Below are positions 31,339 through 42,695 of a stretch of 47,510 bases of DNA, one piece after another (position 1 is the first letter of the stretch; each line of letters starts with the position of its first letter). The notes under the pieces are model-generated. The model had not been told where the DNA came from. It did no database searches and worked only from the letters and a program-made list of their open reading frames with translations. Position numbers and translations under genes: made by a program. Origin of the DNA: Tieghemiomyces parasiticus (lineage: Eukaryota > Kickxellomycota > Dimargaritomycetes > Dimargaritales > Dimargaritaceae); contig JANBPT010000288.1 in assembly GCA_027575765.1 (NCBI GenBank), positions 1-47,510 of the forward strand. The letters are read 5' to 3'.

Positions 31339-32976
31339 TCAGATGCAGGGCGCAGGATCACTCTCGATAGGAAACTGTACTTGGGAGAGGTAGTGGCGGT
31401 CGTGTTTTTCGTTAACACTGTCAGCGCGGTCGTGGTCCTCGTCACATGAGTCGAGTACATACATGGGAACCGGCTCGGAAGGGGCTTCCAAGTGCACAGG
31501 AGAGAGAGCAGGCGGATCGCCCGCAACGAAGCTGGGACCTCCTCGACCACCTGCGGTGTGGAGTTCGAGAGTACGGGTAGCTAACGTACCATTGTGCTTC
31601 TTGACTTGGGCGGAGACGGCCAGGGTCCAGAAGATGGCAGATGCGGTCAGTAATGAGCTGATATGCATGCACATGCTACGGACAATGTAGGCATTGATAC
31701 CGGGAACCGACCAGACCGTCCCGGTGAGAAGGAGAATGGCGGCTACTAGCAACCACCCAATACTGGAAAGGGTGCAAAAGTAGGTCAGTTTGACGAAGGA
31801 CATGGTCTCTGAACCGGCCTTGCTCGTACCCCATTGCGACCGTGTAATGAGGACGGCACAGATAGCGAGGCCGATGAATTGAATGGATGAGCCAGTAGGG
31901 ATGACGATCACCTGCAGGATCCAAAGGATGTCAACGAAAAGTTGAGAGACGCTGCCGTAGACTTGGTAGGAAAGTAAAACGGTCATGAGAAACATCATGC
32001 TTGCCTCAAAGATAGAGAAATAAAAAAAGGCCCGCATGATGCGCCAGTGATAAATGGTATAAACCACGCGGGTCCATTGCATAATTAATAGGATATAGGC
32101 GAAGTATTCAAACAGTATGCCGAATAAGTAAATGATGGAGGTTGGCCGTGTGAAGATGTTTTCCAATGGACAGGCCATGTGGAAAGCCAGGTGGAGGAGT
32201 AGAAAGATACAAGACGGCAATCGGTATATATAGCGTGTTTTCCAAACGATTCGCTCCTCGAGGATGAGGATTATGGTGTGATAGGCAACGAATACGGCCC
32301 CTACGAGGTTGATGGAGAGGAAAGACCAACGGAGAGCCAGGTAGGGGGGCGACCCATAGAAGCGATCCCAGGGGCTCGATTCGTGTACAAGAGTTACAGG
32401 TAGACCTGCGGTGGTATTGGAGGCCCCGAGGAGTCCGATTAGGGCCATGGTCTGGTCAGTGCCGAGCATCATCAGGTAAGCCGGATCGAATGGCTGGAAT
32501 TCGGCGAGGTAATTAGTGGTGTCCTCGTTGAAGCCGCCTGTGTAGATCGAGGCGTTGTAGTATGACATGAGTATTAGAGTGTCCATGGCGGCGAGAATGG
32601 CTCGCGACGCGACGTTCGAGGGGTTGCGGTTGGCCCGCAAAATTTTATGGGCAAAGGGGCACTTCACCGTTGGGGTAACGAGGGCGGCTACCCGGTCTAG
32701 GCTACCGCTCACGGAGCTTGAGGTTAGGTTGTAAGGGCGTAGCCCCTCCATGGTGAGCTCGCAGTGTTCGTCCACCGTCAACTGGATAAGGCGGGCGGCG
32801 TATGGGTCTGGCCAGGGCGCGTGGCCCTTGCCAAATCGAGGTACGTCGATGGCGAGGAAATTCTGGCCAGACTCGGTGACGGTTAGGGTAGCGTAAGTCG
32901 AACGGAAGTTGTAGAAGATCAGGAAGGCTCCTGCCAACAAGAGTAGGATGTCGAGCTGGTGTGGTGATACCCGCAT
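31339..32976 (-). CDS. Seven-TM receptor-like protein with extracytoplasmic N-terminal domain
   Basis: Single exon, 545 residues. An N-terminal hydrophobic signal or anchor (LDILLLLAGAFLIFYNF) precedes an ectodomain of about 200 residues. That domain contains N-glycosylation sequons and a segment resembling part of a protease-associated (PA) domain (CPFAHKILRANRN..ASRAILAAMDTLILM). Seven hydrophobic segments follow, among them FLSINLVGAVFVAYHTIILI, CIFLLLHLAFHMA, YLFGILFEYFAYILLIM, FDVDI-like FVDILWILQVIVIP and LSSIGWLLVAAILLLTG. The tail is cytoplasmic and acidic, rich in Ser and Pro. The layout fits a receptor-like or sorting membrane protein. I do not recognise a named family, and the PA resemblance is weak. 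Confidence 0.75.
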   Translation of the reverse strand: MRVSPHQLDILLLLAGAFLIFYNFRSTYATLTVTESGQNFLAIDVPRFGKGHAPWPDPYAARLIQLTVDEHCELTMEGLRPYNLTSSSVSGSLDRVAALVTPTVKCPFAHKILRANRNPSNVASRAILAAMDTLILMSYYNASIYTGGFNEDTTNYLAEFQPFDPAYLMMLGTDQTMALIGLLGASNTTAGLPVTLVHESSPWDRFYGSPPYLALRWSFLSINLVGAVFVAYHTIILILEERIVWKTRYIYRLPSCIFLLLHLAFHMACPLENIFTRPTSIIYLFGILFEYFAYILLIMQWTRVVYTIYHWRIMRAFFYFSIFEASMMFLMTVLLSYQVYGSVSQLFVDILWILQVIVIPTGSSIQFIGLAICAVLITRSQWGTSKAGSETMSFVKLTYFCTLSSIGWLLVAAILLLTGTVWSVPGINAYIVRSMCMHISSLLTASAIFWTLAVSAQVKKHNGTLATRTLELHTAGGRGGPSFVAGDPPALSPVHLEAPSEPVPMYVLDSCDEDHDRADSVNEKHDRHYLSQVQFPIESDPAPCI

Positions 32977-35900
32977 AGGACTGAACAGAAGCTCCTAATA
33001 TTAATACCGGATTGTAAACAACGTAGGGAGGAAGTGAGAAAAACTGAAAGCGAGGAGGGTGAAAATAAATATTACAAGATAAAGTCAAACATGAAAAAAA
33101 TAATTAAACGCCAGACTAACGTGAAAAGACTGGCGTTGAGGGCGTTCATCAATATCAAACTTAGAGCTCTAGCATATAGAAGGAAGGAGGCCAAAACCTT
33201 TAACTAAAAAATCGAGGCGTCAGCGTGCTTTATAAAGACGTTCACAGTCAAACGGCGAAGCGGGCGGCGCACTGCCACTGCCTCCTTGCCCAAAGGCGAA
33301 ATGCCGAGTGTATATCCCAAACGGTCGACAGCTGGCGAGGCCAACCGGCAAAAAAATAGATTGGGTGGAACTGGTACATCTAAATCGAGTTGGATGAATA
33401 GGCTTCCCTTTTCCTCTACTAGTCCCCACCGAACGACTTCGGTGTAGCATATGCAGGGCAACAGGTTTTAGTGGCCCCTAGTTCGTCCGCGGCTTATTAA
33501 GCCCGGGTATATTGGATAGACGAAAGAAGGAGTTGACCCAACAGCCTATACGTAGCTTTTTGACCGGCGGATCATTTGTGGACCCGCTCTCCCTCGTTAA
33601 CCATTTTCACCTGGCCTTCGCTCCACTGAATACGCCTGGGCCTTTCCTCTCAAGAATTCTGGGGCTGTTGGTCCATTTTAGCCCGCCCCTATCATCGTCT
33701 TTAAACCCTTCGCCCACTGGACCAACTATTGCCTGGGAGCGGATCTACCTATTGTTCAGCAGTGATCTACCATCACAACCTCAAACTCACCACTTCTTCA
33801 GTTGCCATTATGACGGAGTGTGCGGCCCGAGGGAGGAACTTGCAAAGGAAGATAGCTACTGTCCAGGAAATGCAATAGGCACGCCAGCCAACGTGTAGTA
33901 AAAACCAGATGGCATGGTACACCTTGCGAGTAAAGCTTTTAACAGAGCGTTCGTCTTTATAAAAGCGTAGACTTCGGTGACGGGATACTATTTTAGTGAG
34001 GGGAGGGGAGGGCTCGAGCTCGACCACCCTACGTAGCAGTTTCTGGAACGTACACGCCAGGCGTGGGCTTTCGGATGCTGTGTTAACGCCTTAAGGACCT
34101 CCGCGTGTGGAACCCTCTCAAGTCTACCGTAGAGCTCTCCCCCAAATACAAAGGGGTGGCCAGTCCTTGGGGGTGGTGTCCTTTGCTCTCCATAGTCGTT
34201 GCTTGATCTAGTGAGAGGAGTAGGCTTGCCATTATACTGCCCTTTTTTTTCTGTCTGCAGGGGCGAGAAGACCTAATGAATAATATAGGACTAGAGGGAT
34301 GAAGGGCTAAGTAACATAACAGTGAAGATAACAGTGGCCCAAATCGGTACGGACTGTAGCATCAAAGAAAATCGTTTGGGCGCACTTTGGAACATAGCGT
34401 CCTCTGTATATCAAGCCGATAGGAAGTAAAGAAGATATGGTAACAAACTTGTTACAGCCAGTAATCTATACCGACAAAGCAAGGTGATATCCGCCGTCAT
34501 AGAAACACTGAGAACCTTAATTCATCGGCGACATCAATTACTGTGATAAATGAACAGGTCGGGGGTATTCGCTATTGGAACGAATAGCCGCAACGATGTT
34601 CGTTACTAAAGGGGCAAGTACACCAATGGTCCTCCCAATCAGGACATGCGTCGTGCCGTGTCGGACCCGTTCAAGTGTGGCGGGGTGTGCATCCCAAGGG
34701 AGGGGTACAGAGAAGGAGGGTTATCCCGAAAGGTGGTCACGGGTGAATAAGCTACAGTAGAAATAGTTTATTAGTTGTACACTTGTGGGTAGCTAGCAGC
34801 GAGGTCCAATTCATCTGCTTTTTGTACAGAAGGAACTTAATGGCTGGATATCGGTGGAGTTGGGAAGTTCAACCTTGGCCACCTTGAATTAGGGAGCAGC
34901 ATCGGCTCGGTGTCAAACTCAACTCAGAAATGGAATGGTCCCCATTACCCGGATCTGGACTGTGGGCCTTCCACCGGCCATATAGCCCCGGCGATATCTC
35001 ATCAGGAAGGCAGAACTGGAGGTGTCACTTAATGGAAGACGGCAACCTTGAAGGCGAAGATGGTCTATCAGGCCCCCAGTTACTCAAGTAAAGTGGACTG
35101 GAGTACCATCCCTACTTCTACTTAGCCGCTGGGTGCTTCTACAGGTGGTCGTCTATAGTAGCTGCCGACACTACGCGTCCACAATTTTTCGGGCGCAATA
35201 TAAAACCTGGCCTTTCATTTTGGACGATAATCCTTCGCGATTTCTCTGCCACTGGCTATGTTGCCCCACTTTAGCGGCGGGAGCTTGGAACACATCGAGG
35301 CTAGAAAGCCACCAAGAAAATTACGCCACCATACTGGACTGTCCCTTTGATCATCGTATTATCCCACCCAGACCATCTCTGCGCCTTTTGGTATATACCC
35401 AGTAAGTACCCTACATTGCGTATTCTAACTAATACCTTTGGAAAAGCCAACCACTATCGGAGGATGGTTCCAGCTTTGACGCTTACTGTTGGTGGGGAAA
35501 GTCATGGGGCTTATCTAACCAGTCTAGTGGTACGAGACCGCCCGCGATGATCGCCAGAGGCTGCTCATGCTGCCCACTTTTCCTCACTTCCAGGTCATTT
35601 GGTGCGAATAGACATTAGGGTCCTTCCCCCAATACGTACCTGAGGGGGCATAACTGGCGAAGGCCAGCAAGGAGCATACTAAAGCCAAGATCACCCTGTA
35701 GCTGAACAGAGGAGCTACGGTGGCAGTCCATTGCAACAGCACCCATATTGGTTGTTGATTATTTTTTTTAAAAAAGAGCATTGTCCCAAAAGTTGGTGTC
35801 TGAAGGAGGCTAGGTTAGAGCCAATACGCCTGAAAGAAAATGGGTATTGACAATTGGGGGAGGGTTCCATTAGGTGTGAGAATGTGCGATGTAGATCCGA

Positions 35901-37363
35901 TGGCACTAGTAAACCCAAGACGTCGTTACCCCTTAAAACCTGCTGGACAGCAAAGTTATCGGCCCGTGACCCAACCCCTAAATTGGCGGCACTAGCGTTC
36001 GGGGTTAGTTTGGAAAGCCTTGTGATTTTGTGGACACAATGCCCCATTCCTTCTCCGCATGATTCGTAGTTTGCTTTGCGTGGGGAAACCTATAGCCTGA
36101 GAAAGGTGAAATGTGTTGTAGGTGCAGCCCAGATTCAATGTGTCAGGGTTTCACTCTAACTTCATTGGTTATCGTTCTTTGTGCGGCCACCACCAAATCC
36201 GACTACTCTGTTCGAGGTAATCACTGGGATGCCGGCCTAATGGCGCGAGTGACTACCCTTCTGACGGACGTTATAAATATGAGTTACAATAAAGCGCATA
36301 TAACCAAACTCGCTAACACTTACCTTGACAAGTCTCCTCTCTGGTGACTAACCTTGCGTGGCTTGGCCAAGGTATATGGTCAGCCAATAACGTCTACTTT
36401 ACTGGCAGGTCAATACGAACCTCGGCGTCACCATACTGTGGGCAATAGCAAGGCCAAAAGGCAGCGTAGCCCGTAGGTAAACTGGCTACCGTGGCCTGTG
36501 GCGCAATAATGTCAAGGGTTCTGTGAATGGCTAAATATACTTTCATATTAGAGTTTTCAATTTGACTATAACTTTACCAGGGTGACGCCTGATTCACAGC
36601 GGTGCTACCCTTCAATGGAGGATGTGGCTGTCAAGTAAATTCGAGGTCCTGGTCCACCAGAATGGATGTGAAGTGGCGTGGCGTGGGGCTTCCCGTTATG
36701 ATACGAGCTGAGGACCACTCGTATCAGTTTGGGGCGTGATCCATTACGTTAACTATTGAGGGCAGCCGCATTGCTGATACGGAAAACCCTGTAACACTGG
36801 TGTGAAGAGAGAAGGAGGCGGTACATTATAGGCACGTCTGATGGAGACTATTCCCCCATCATACCCACCCGACACATAATTATCGGTGGCGCATAAATAA
36901 CCCGCCAGAGGAAGGTTGGAACTGTGAAGGCGGCCGCCCGGCCATGCATCTGATGGGAAGAGTGAATATACCCAACCTGATGGTACATCGAATTGCGCTG
37001 CGAAGATAATCTAGGGGGTGTTGTTGACATATCGGCGCAATGTCTTCAACTTATGTACGGTTTTTATCCGTGGGATAAATCCATGTGGTCCAGGAAGGTA
37101 CAGTGACCTTCTGCATTCCATCTAATACCGGGTTGACTAGGTACATACAAAGCCGGGGGGAAGTTTACTGTTTTTAATCGGACCCAACCGTATATACGGC
37201 AATTCTTGCCCGGCACACTTCTCTTTTTATATCGATACAGGCAATGGTAGTCCTAGCGTGGGCTATACCACAATTGTTCACACTAGACACCCCGCCCCGG
37301 AGCTGAACCAGTATCTCCCTGGCTGCTTACCTTATCTGTAGGCCCTACTTCACAACAAAACCG
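32977..37363. other. Long gene-poor stretch
   Basis: About 4.4 kb between the seven-TM gene and the orphan at 37514. The first few hundred bases are the seven-TM promoter. Two minus-strand open segments without ATG starts (33467-33204 and 34027-33773), and one starting MLFFKKNNQQP (35781-35584) with a hydrophobic core and a CAGGTACGT donor, look partly protein-like, but no exon chain could be assembled. No tRNA, array or long tandem repeat was seen. Confidence 0.4.
33204..33467 (-). pseudogene. Possible coding relic
   Basis: Open for about 88 codons after a stop, no in-frame ATG and no convincing acceptor. It reads CYTEVVRWGLVEEKGSLFIQ, then VPVPPNLFFCRLASPAVDRL and LRRLTVNVFIKHADASIF before TAG. 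The composition is protein-like. Probably a decayed gene or a missed terminal exon. Family unknown. Confidence 0.25.
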
Positions 37364-37373
37364 TATATAAATA
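37364..37373 (+). promoter_or_regulatory. TATA box of the orphan gene at 37514
   Basis: TATATAAATA, about 140 bases upstream of the ATG, followed by a pyrimidine-rich leader. Confidence 0.6.
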
Positions 37374-37513
37374 GGGACCCCCCACCTCAAGGTTCGATGG
37401 CGTCTCTACTACCACTAGCATTTTCTATACCCGCCTCCCTGACTTCCCACATCACGTTCAACATACCTGTCCCCAACCCCCGCCCCTGTCCCTAGTATCA
37501 CGACCCGCTTGCC

Positions 37514-38491
37514 ATGGATGAGCACGGACGCGACCCTGAGGAGCCACATACCGACATTTCCGTAACCATACATACCCCGGGCGACAACTCTGAAGACGAC
37601 CAGTACCGTTGGGTTTCAAGCAGCCCCGACGAAGCGGACAGTACCCAATCCACTGGCCACGAGGACGACGTCGGATCTGAAAGCGATGGCGACCCCACCT
37701 GGCTGCAACGGGTACGATGCCCGTCCTGGGAGCGATCCGAGCGGCGTAAGGCCATATGTTGTCCCTATCCAGACAGCCAATCCGACACGGAAGAAGAAGA
37801 AACTGAAGAAGCAGGTGCGAATACCGACCAAGGTCTCATCACGATATGGATTTCCGGCCCAAATGCAGATAAAAAGCGCAAAAACGTCGAGGATTACCTC
37901 TCCCCGCGCGAAAGCCCCGCTAGCTCGGACAACGAGGACGACCAAGGCGATGACGACACGTCCATGAGTGATGAATTCCCGTTGGAAGACCCGGCGCCCT
38001 ACAACCGCACGGTCAGCCTGGCTGGTGTGATGATCGCCCTCTACGCCCTACGCCAACGGATGAATCACACCCGGGCTACGCACTTCATCACCGAGCTACT
38101 GCTACACAGTCAGTGGCGACTAATGGTGGATTTCCGAGTGGAGTGGGACGTCAATATCGATACGGTCAGCGGGATAATTTTCCACCCGCAGTCTGAATAT
38201 AACACCCTGGTGTTTACTCACCCGCGTAAGGCCCAATGGTTCCAGCGCCGTGGATACGACTTTCCCAATATCTATCCAACGGTGGACTATCTGAGTGGAG
38301 GTACCTGCCGGTTCGGCCTGGTTTACAGCTTGTCATATGCCTGCTTTATAGAAATAAGCAAGGATAACGTGCATTATACACGGACGTACTATCACCTGGA
38401 CACCCAGATGGCCGCCTTGGCTGCTAGGCTGAGCCAGTTTAAGGATTTCGCCCTGGCCCACTTTAACGGCCCCAGCGATACGCAGCTCTAA
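37514..38491 (+). CDS. Orphan acidic protein with a folded C-terminal domain
   Basis: Single exon, 325 residues, not recognised. Residues 1 to about 165 are acidic and Ser-rich (SSPDEADSTQSTG, DTEEEETEEAGA, SDNEDDQGDDDTSM), with a short basic KKRKN that could be a nuclear signal. From about 170 the sequence is compact and aromatic: a helix VMIALYALRQRMNH, then WRLMVDFRVEWDVN, SGIIFHPQSEYNTLVFTHPR and CRFGLVYSLSYACFIEISKD. It ends in a helix. This looks like an alpha/beta fold and has no signal peptide or TM segment. The start ATG has a good context (GCCATGG), a TATA box lies upstream and AATAAA 120 bases downstream, so it is a well-formed gene within a gene-poor region. Confidence 0.75.
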   Translation: MDEHGRDPEEPHTDISVTIHTPGDNSEDDQYRWVSSSPDEADSTQSTGHEDDVGSESDGDPTWLQRVRCPSWERSERRKAICCPYPDSQSDTEEEETEEAGANTDQGLITIWISGPNADKKRKNVEDYLSPRESPASSDNEDDQGDDDTSMSDEFPLEDPAPYNRTVSLAGVMIALYALRQRMNHTRATHFITELLLHSQWRLMVDFRVEWDVNIDTVSGIIFHPQSEYNTLVFTHPRKAQWFQRRGYDFPNIYPTVDYLSGGTCRFGLVYSLSYACFIEISKDNVHYTRTYYHLDTQMAALAARLSQFKDFALAHFNGPSDTQL

Positions 38492-38610
38492 CGCGTCCTG
38501 AAACTGGACGGGCCCCCGTTACGCCCCTGGTCTCCGCCTGGTAGCGGTGCTGGAACAATCCCACTATTATTCGCAAGGCTGCTGACGGCCATTATGCTAT
38601 CTAGGCATTC

Positions 38611-38616
38611 AATAAA
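38611..38616 (+). terminator. AATAAA poly(A) signal of the orphan gene
   Basis: AATAAA in TTCAATAAACG, about 120 bases past the stop at 38491. Confidence 0.65.
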
Positions 38617-39905
38617 CGTTTAACGATCCTAATGGTGCGTATGAGATGCAGTTTCACTTCCCTTACGCAGAGGCCGCGTTCCGCACTTGTGACCGTTGAG
38701 CGGCTGCGATAATGCTGTGTAGCTGGCACACTGGATGGGGCCAATGGGTAAGTACCCAGTAATTTTGCGAGTAAATTTTGCGTCTGTACCCCCGCCCCAC
38801 TGGGTACGAGGCCTGGTAGGAACTATATACCAGCAGGGTCAACAATCGGCAACCGGCCGCTGCAGGGGTCATTGTTCACCGTTCTTGGTTACTTGACGCA
38901 CGTTCACTTGATTCATGGCCAACTAGTTCTTCATATAACCCAGCCATCACGTTTGAATCGAGCTTATGAATGTAACACAAAGGTAAGCCCCCTCCTCGAC
39001 TCCATCACACTTGGTTCCACCTTATACTCGGCAGTTCGGTATGCGTGGTCACGTAGCACCCTTCCACATGCGCTTTGACCTGGTGATGACGACTCTGTAC
39101 ACACGCACACATACTGGATTGTTACCCGTGTATGTTTCCGTAGATTGGTTTGCTTCACACCTTATGTGTACGCGCATCCGGTCAGTGACGGGGTCTGAAG
39201 GCGGAGAGGGTAATTACTCGATGCGTCCTTGGGCCGCTAGAACAGAGATCTGAAGGAAAAAAAAGGAAAATGCGTACACCCACTTGATTGTGTCCGTGTA
39301 TTCGCATGTCATGGTCGGCTACCTTACTTTTGTAGGCCTAGTCGACTGGACACTCCGCTGTGATGTGTAAATGATAAAAGGCGAATTTGATATCCGTCGC
39401 CGTGGCCTGTTTCACATACCGCACTGCGCAGCGGAACCTCCCCGGAGGGTTGACTAAGGATCTCTCTATAGTTGAATTCGGCCCCCGGGGTGGAACGTGT
39501 TTGCAAAAGTGCGGGAGGCGACCATGGCGCGGAGAACCGTGATATCTTAATTTTAACCTGAGCGGAGATAACCGTGAGGCGACGGTGGAGGTGGCTACAA
39601 GTTAGTTCCAGCGATAGTCTGTCGGTTGACGACCTATGTACTAATCCGGACCTCATTACTATTTCACACCTGCCCTCCCCCAGGAAGTCCGATCACGGAA
39701 CTCTTTTAAGCCTTAGAAGTGCCGGTGAGCATCCGTGAGTAACGCGGAACGTGGCCGTACACGCATTTGGTCCAGGATTCTCCCAAGACCGTGTAGAGTA
39801 CTATGATATTATCAAGCCTACACATCGGGGGGATGAGACTTATGCTAAGCTGCGCTCCCAAAGTTCATGCGGGCCCACCACACGTGTTACGGTGTAAAAG
39901 GGTGG
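38617..39905. other. Intergenic, no gene supported
   Basis: 1.3 kb between the orphan gene's poly(A) site and that of the cysteinyl-tRNA synthetase gene. Short frames only, none with a motif. CA-rich patches lie near 39099-39112. Confidence 0.45.
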
Positions 39906-39911
39906 TTTATT
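39906..39911 (-). terminator. AATAAA poly(A) signal of CARS
   Basis: TTTATT on the plus strand, AATAAA on the minus strand, about 80 bases past the CARS stop. Confidence 0.6.
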
Positions 39912-39988
39912 CATTAAAAAATGTGGAAAATAAAGATGAGAGAATCGCCTTGGCCTGAGTGTGCCTGATCCATAGTGTACGGCGGTAT

Positions 39989-42695
39989 CTATAGCGCGCC
40001 GCCGGTGGCAGCTAGGTATTCCTTATGGAGCTTCGCCTGGGTGTCCCATTGCTTGCGCAGCTTCTTCAGCCGGGACCCGGAGAGTTCCTCGCCCTGGGCG
40101 TCACGGCGGGGTAGACCCTGCTCGTCAAAGTCGCTAAAGAGCCCGGCGTGTTCGCCGTGTTTAAACATTTCCTCCGGGGCCAGTTTTCCCTTGGCCAGCT
40201 TCTCGGCACGCTTCTGTTCCAGGGCAGCCTGGGCGGCGGCCTTCTTGGCCCGCTTCTCCTCCTCGCGCTGGTATCGTCAGGTAGGGAACCCGGTATGATG
40301 GCAGAGTTGGTCATGTAAATGAAGCAGATGGGTTTGTTAGGTCACCGCCCACACGCTGTAATCGCCTTTCTCCCCGCCCGCGTTTGATTACCAAAAATAA
40401 TCATCATCTCATGTAATGCGTTGTCCTACGCGGCCCTTCCTTCTCTCCATTGGAGTGGGGCTCACTTACCTGCTTCTTAAGCTCACGCTCCTTGGCCAGC
40501 TCGGCGGGATCCACCAGTTTGACTAGGGCCCTGCCGTCCTCCTGATCGTCGAGGAGTACGCCCATCTCGGCGAGATCAACGTCACGCAGCTGGTCGCACA
40601 GCTGCAGGACTTCGCGGGCCTCGCTCTGGCGGCGGGCCAGGTCACGCACGTTGTCACGGAAGCGAGATAGGACACGGAGGTATGGCAGAACGGTTTCTTC
40701 AGCGTTCGCGGGCACCGATTCTTCATCGGCACCGCCGGCGCCGCTCCCGAGGAACCCGAATGTAGTACGCCCGTCGGCGGTGAGTTCGGTATCCACGAGG
40801 CCAAACACACGGAATATACGAGTGAGGTAGCCGGCAACCTGGCTGAGCAGGTCGATACTCACGCGGCCGCGCGGAGTGGCCTTGAGGTACGCGTGGGTGC
40901 GGTTCACGAGGTCGACCAGGGCCTTGAGGGCATCCGGGGTATTGAAAGAATCACACAGGGCGGCGTGTACGGCGTCCTGCTGGGTAAATAGGTCAGCGGT
41001 CAGCTGCTTCTCGGCAGGTCCGTGGCGGTGGGTTCCGTCCGATGGGTCATCACCCTGGGCCTCGCGGGCACGGGCCTCCCCGACGAGGGCCTTTACCGTC
41101 ACAAAGAAATTGCTAAACTGGGCGTCGAGGCTGCAGGCCGCCTCCATGGTACTGGCCTTGAAATCCATGGGCTGATCCCACGCCTGTTGAAGGAAATTAA
41201 ACCGGATCTGGCGGGCGGTGTACTTGGCCAGGGCATCGCGGATAGAGATGAAATTCTTGAGCGACTTGGACATCTTGGCGCCTTCGATGTGAAGGTGACC
41301 CGGGTGTAAAAAGTAGTTGACCCACTGGTCACAGCCGTGGTAGGCCTCAGACTGGGCCAGTTCATTGTCGTGGTGCGGGAAGGCCAGATCCGCGCCGCCC
41401 GAATGGATGTCCATGGCGGATCCCAGGACTTCGCTAGCCATCACCGAGCACTCAATGTGCCACCCGGGGCGACCGCGGCTCCAGGGCGAATCCCACACGG
41501 GCTCACCGGGCTTAGACGTTTTCCACAGCGCAAAGTCGGCCGTGGCCTTCTTGCCTGTGAGGCGGGAGCCTAGGCTGCCCTCGCCCTCTGCCAGCAGCTG
41601 GGTGTTACCGGCCGACCAGGGTTCGAGCTTGGCGTAGTCGTGATGCGGGTCAGCGGCGAAGGCCTGGGTGTCAAAGTAAACCGAGCCGTCGGCCTCGTAG
41701 GCGTAACCATTGGCGATGATACGTTCAATGAAGGTAACGATTTCCGGGACGTACTCACTGACGCGCGTGAGGAGGTCCGGGCGCCGCACGCCCAGCGCCG
41801 CCATATCCCGAAAAAAGTCCTTCTCCCAGTAGGCCGCCAGGTCGCGGAACACTCGCGGGTCCGTCACGTGCGCCCCGCGCGCCTCGTCCAGCCAGGGTGC
41901 CAGCGCGTCCTGGGCCAGGCTACCTACTTCGGCCACCTGGGCCGCGCCGGTCTGACCGGCAGCGAGTAGTTCGCGCGCCCGGTGCAGCGCTGTCACGGCG
42001 CGATCGGCCGCCTTGCGATGCATGGCGAATTTGGGGTCGGCCGTGGCGGCAGCCGCCTGGGCCTCTATGGCAGCCTGGGCGTCGGCCCACGCGGCGCTAC
42101 TGAACTCGGCGCCGATGTTGCGATGGATATAATAGTCGGCGGCGGCCTGTAGGTCAGCAACAGTATCGTCGGTCAGAGTCGGGTGATCGCCAGAAAGCCA
42201 CTGCTGGTAGAGGTGGTTGTGGCGGGCGCGCAGAATGATCTTGTCGTCAATATCGGTAATGTTCATGACCAGGAACACGTCGTAGTTGAAGTAATCGGCC
42301 AAGAGGCGGCGAATAATGTCGATGGTCACGTAGCTGCGGGCGTGGCCCATATGCGAGGCGTCGTAGACAGTAGGGCCGCAGTTGTACCAGGTTACTCGGT
42401 TGCCGCGCATGGGCACGAACGGAACCTTGCTACGAGTCAACGAGTTATACACCTTCAGGGTATGCTTGGTTTGCTCGGCGGGATCAGCCACGGGCTGGTG
42501 CCACGGGGGCTGCTGGCGGCCGGTGGAGTTCTTGGACATGGTGGCGGTGCGGGCGACGGTACAGTGCTGGTGCGAGCGACTGGGCTGGATGGAGGCGAGG
42601 GGGCGCAGGACGGCGCGCGGGTGCGGGAGAGGTGTGGTTAGACGGTGGCAGCGAGTGATGGAATGGGGCGAGATAAGGCGTCGTGTGAACAACAT
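39989..42695 (-). CDS. CARS: Cysteinyl-tRNA synthetase, probably dual mitochondrial/cytosolic, two exons
   Basis: Charges tRNA-Cys. Exons 42695-40470 and 40267-39989 flank a 202-base phase-0 intron (donor GTAAGT, acceptor CCAG). From the first ATG the product has 834 residues, from the second in-frame ATG (42539) 782. Class I signatures are HMGH (in [10 protein letters not shown], 115-118 long form) and KMSKS (in [11 protein letters not shown]). Zinc-site residues are visible in WYNCGPT and in [13 protein letters not shown], with [15 protein letters not shown] nearby. The second exon encodes the eukaryotic C-terminal Lys/Glu-rich extension and a conserved [22 protein letters not shown] block. 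The 52 residues between the two ATGs are rich in Arg, Ser, His and Pro with no acidic residue, like a mitochondrial presequence. The gene is divergent from SYF2. Confidence 0.95.
42537..42539 (-). other. Alternative (cytosolic) start codon of CARS
   Basis: The second in-frame ATG sits in CCGCCACCATGTCC, a near-perfect Kozak context, and begins the conserved cytosolic enzyme (MSKNSTG). The upstream ATG at 42695 has T at -3, a weak context. Leaky scanning or alternative transcription starts would yield both forms. Confidence 0.6.

Noticed and set aside
33512..33898. 128-codon plus-strand frame
   Set aside because: It starts at TTG rather than ATG and has no motif or splice partner.
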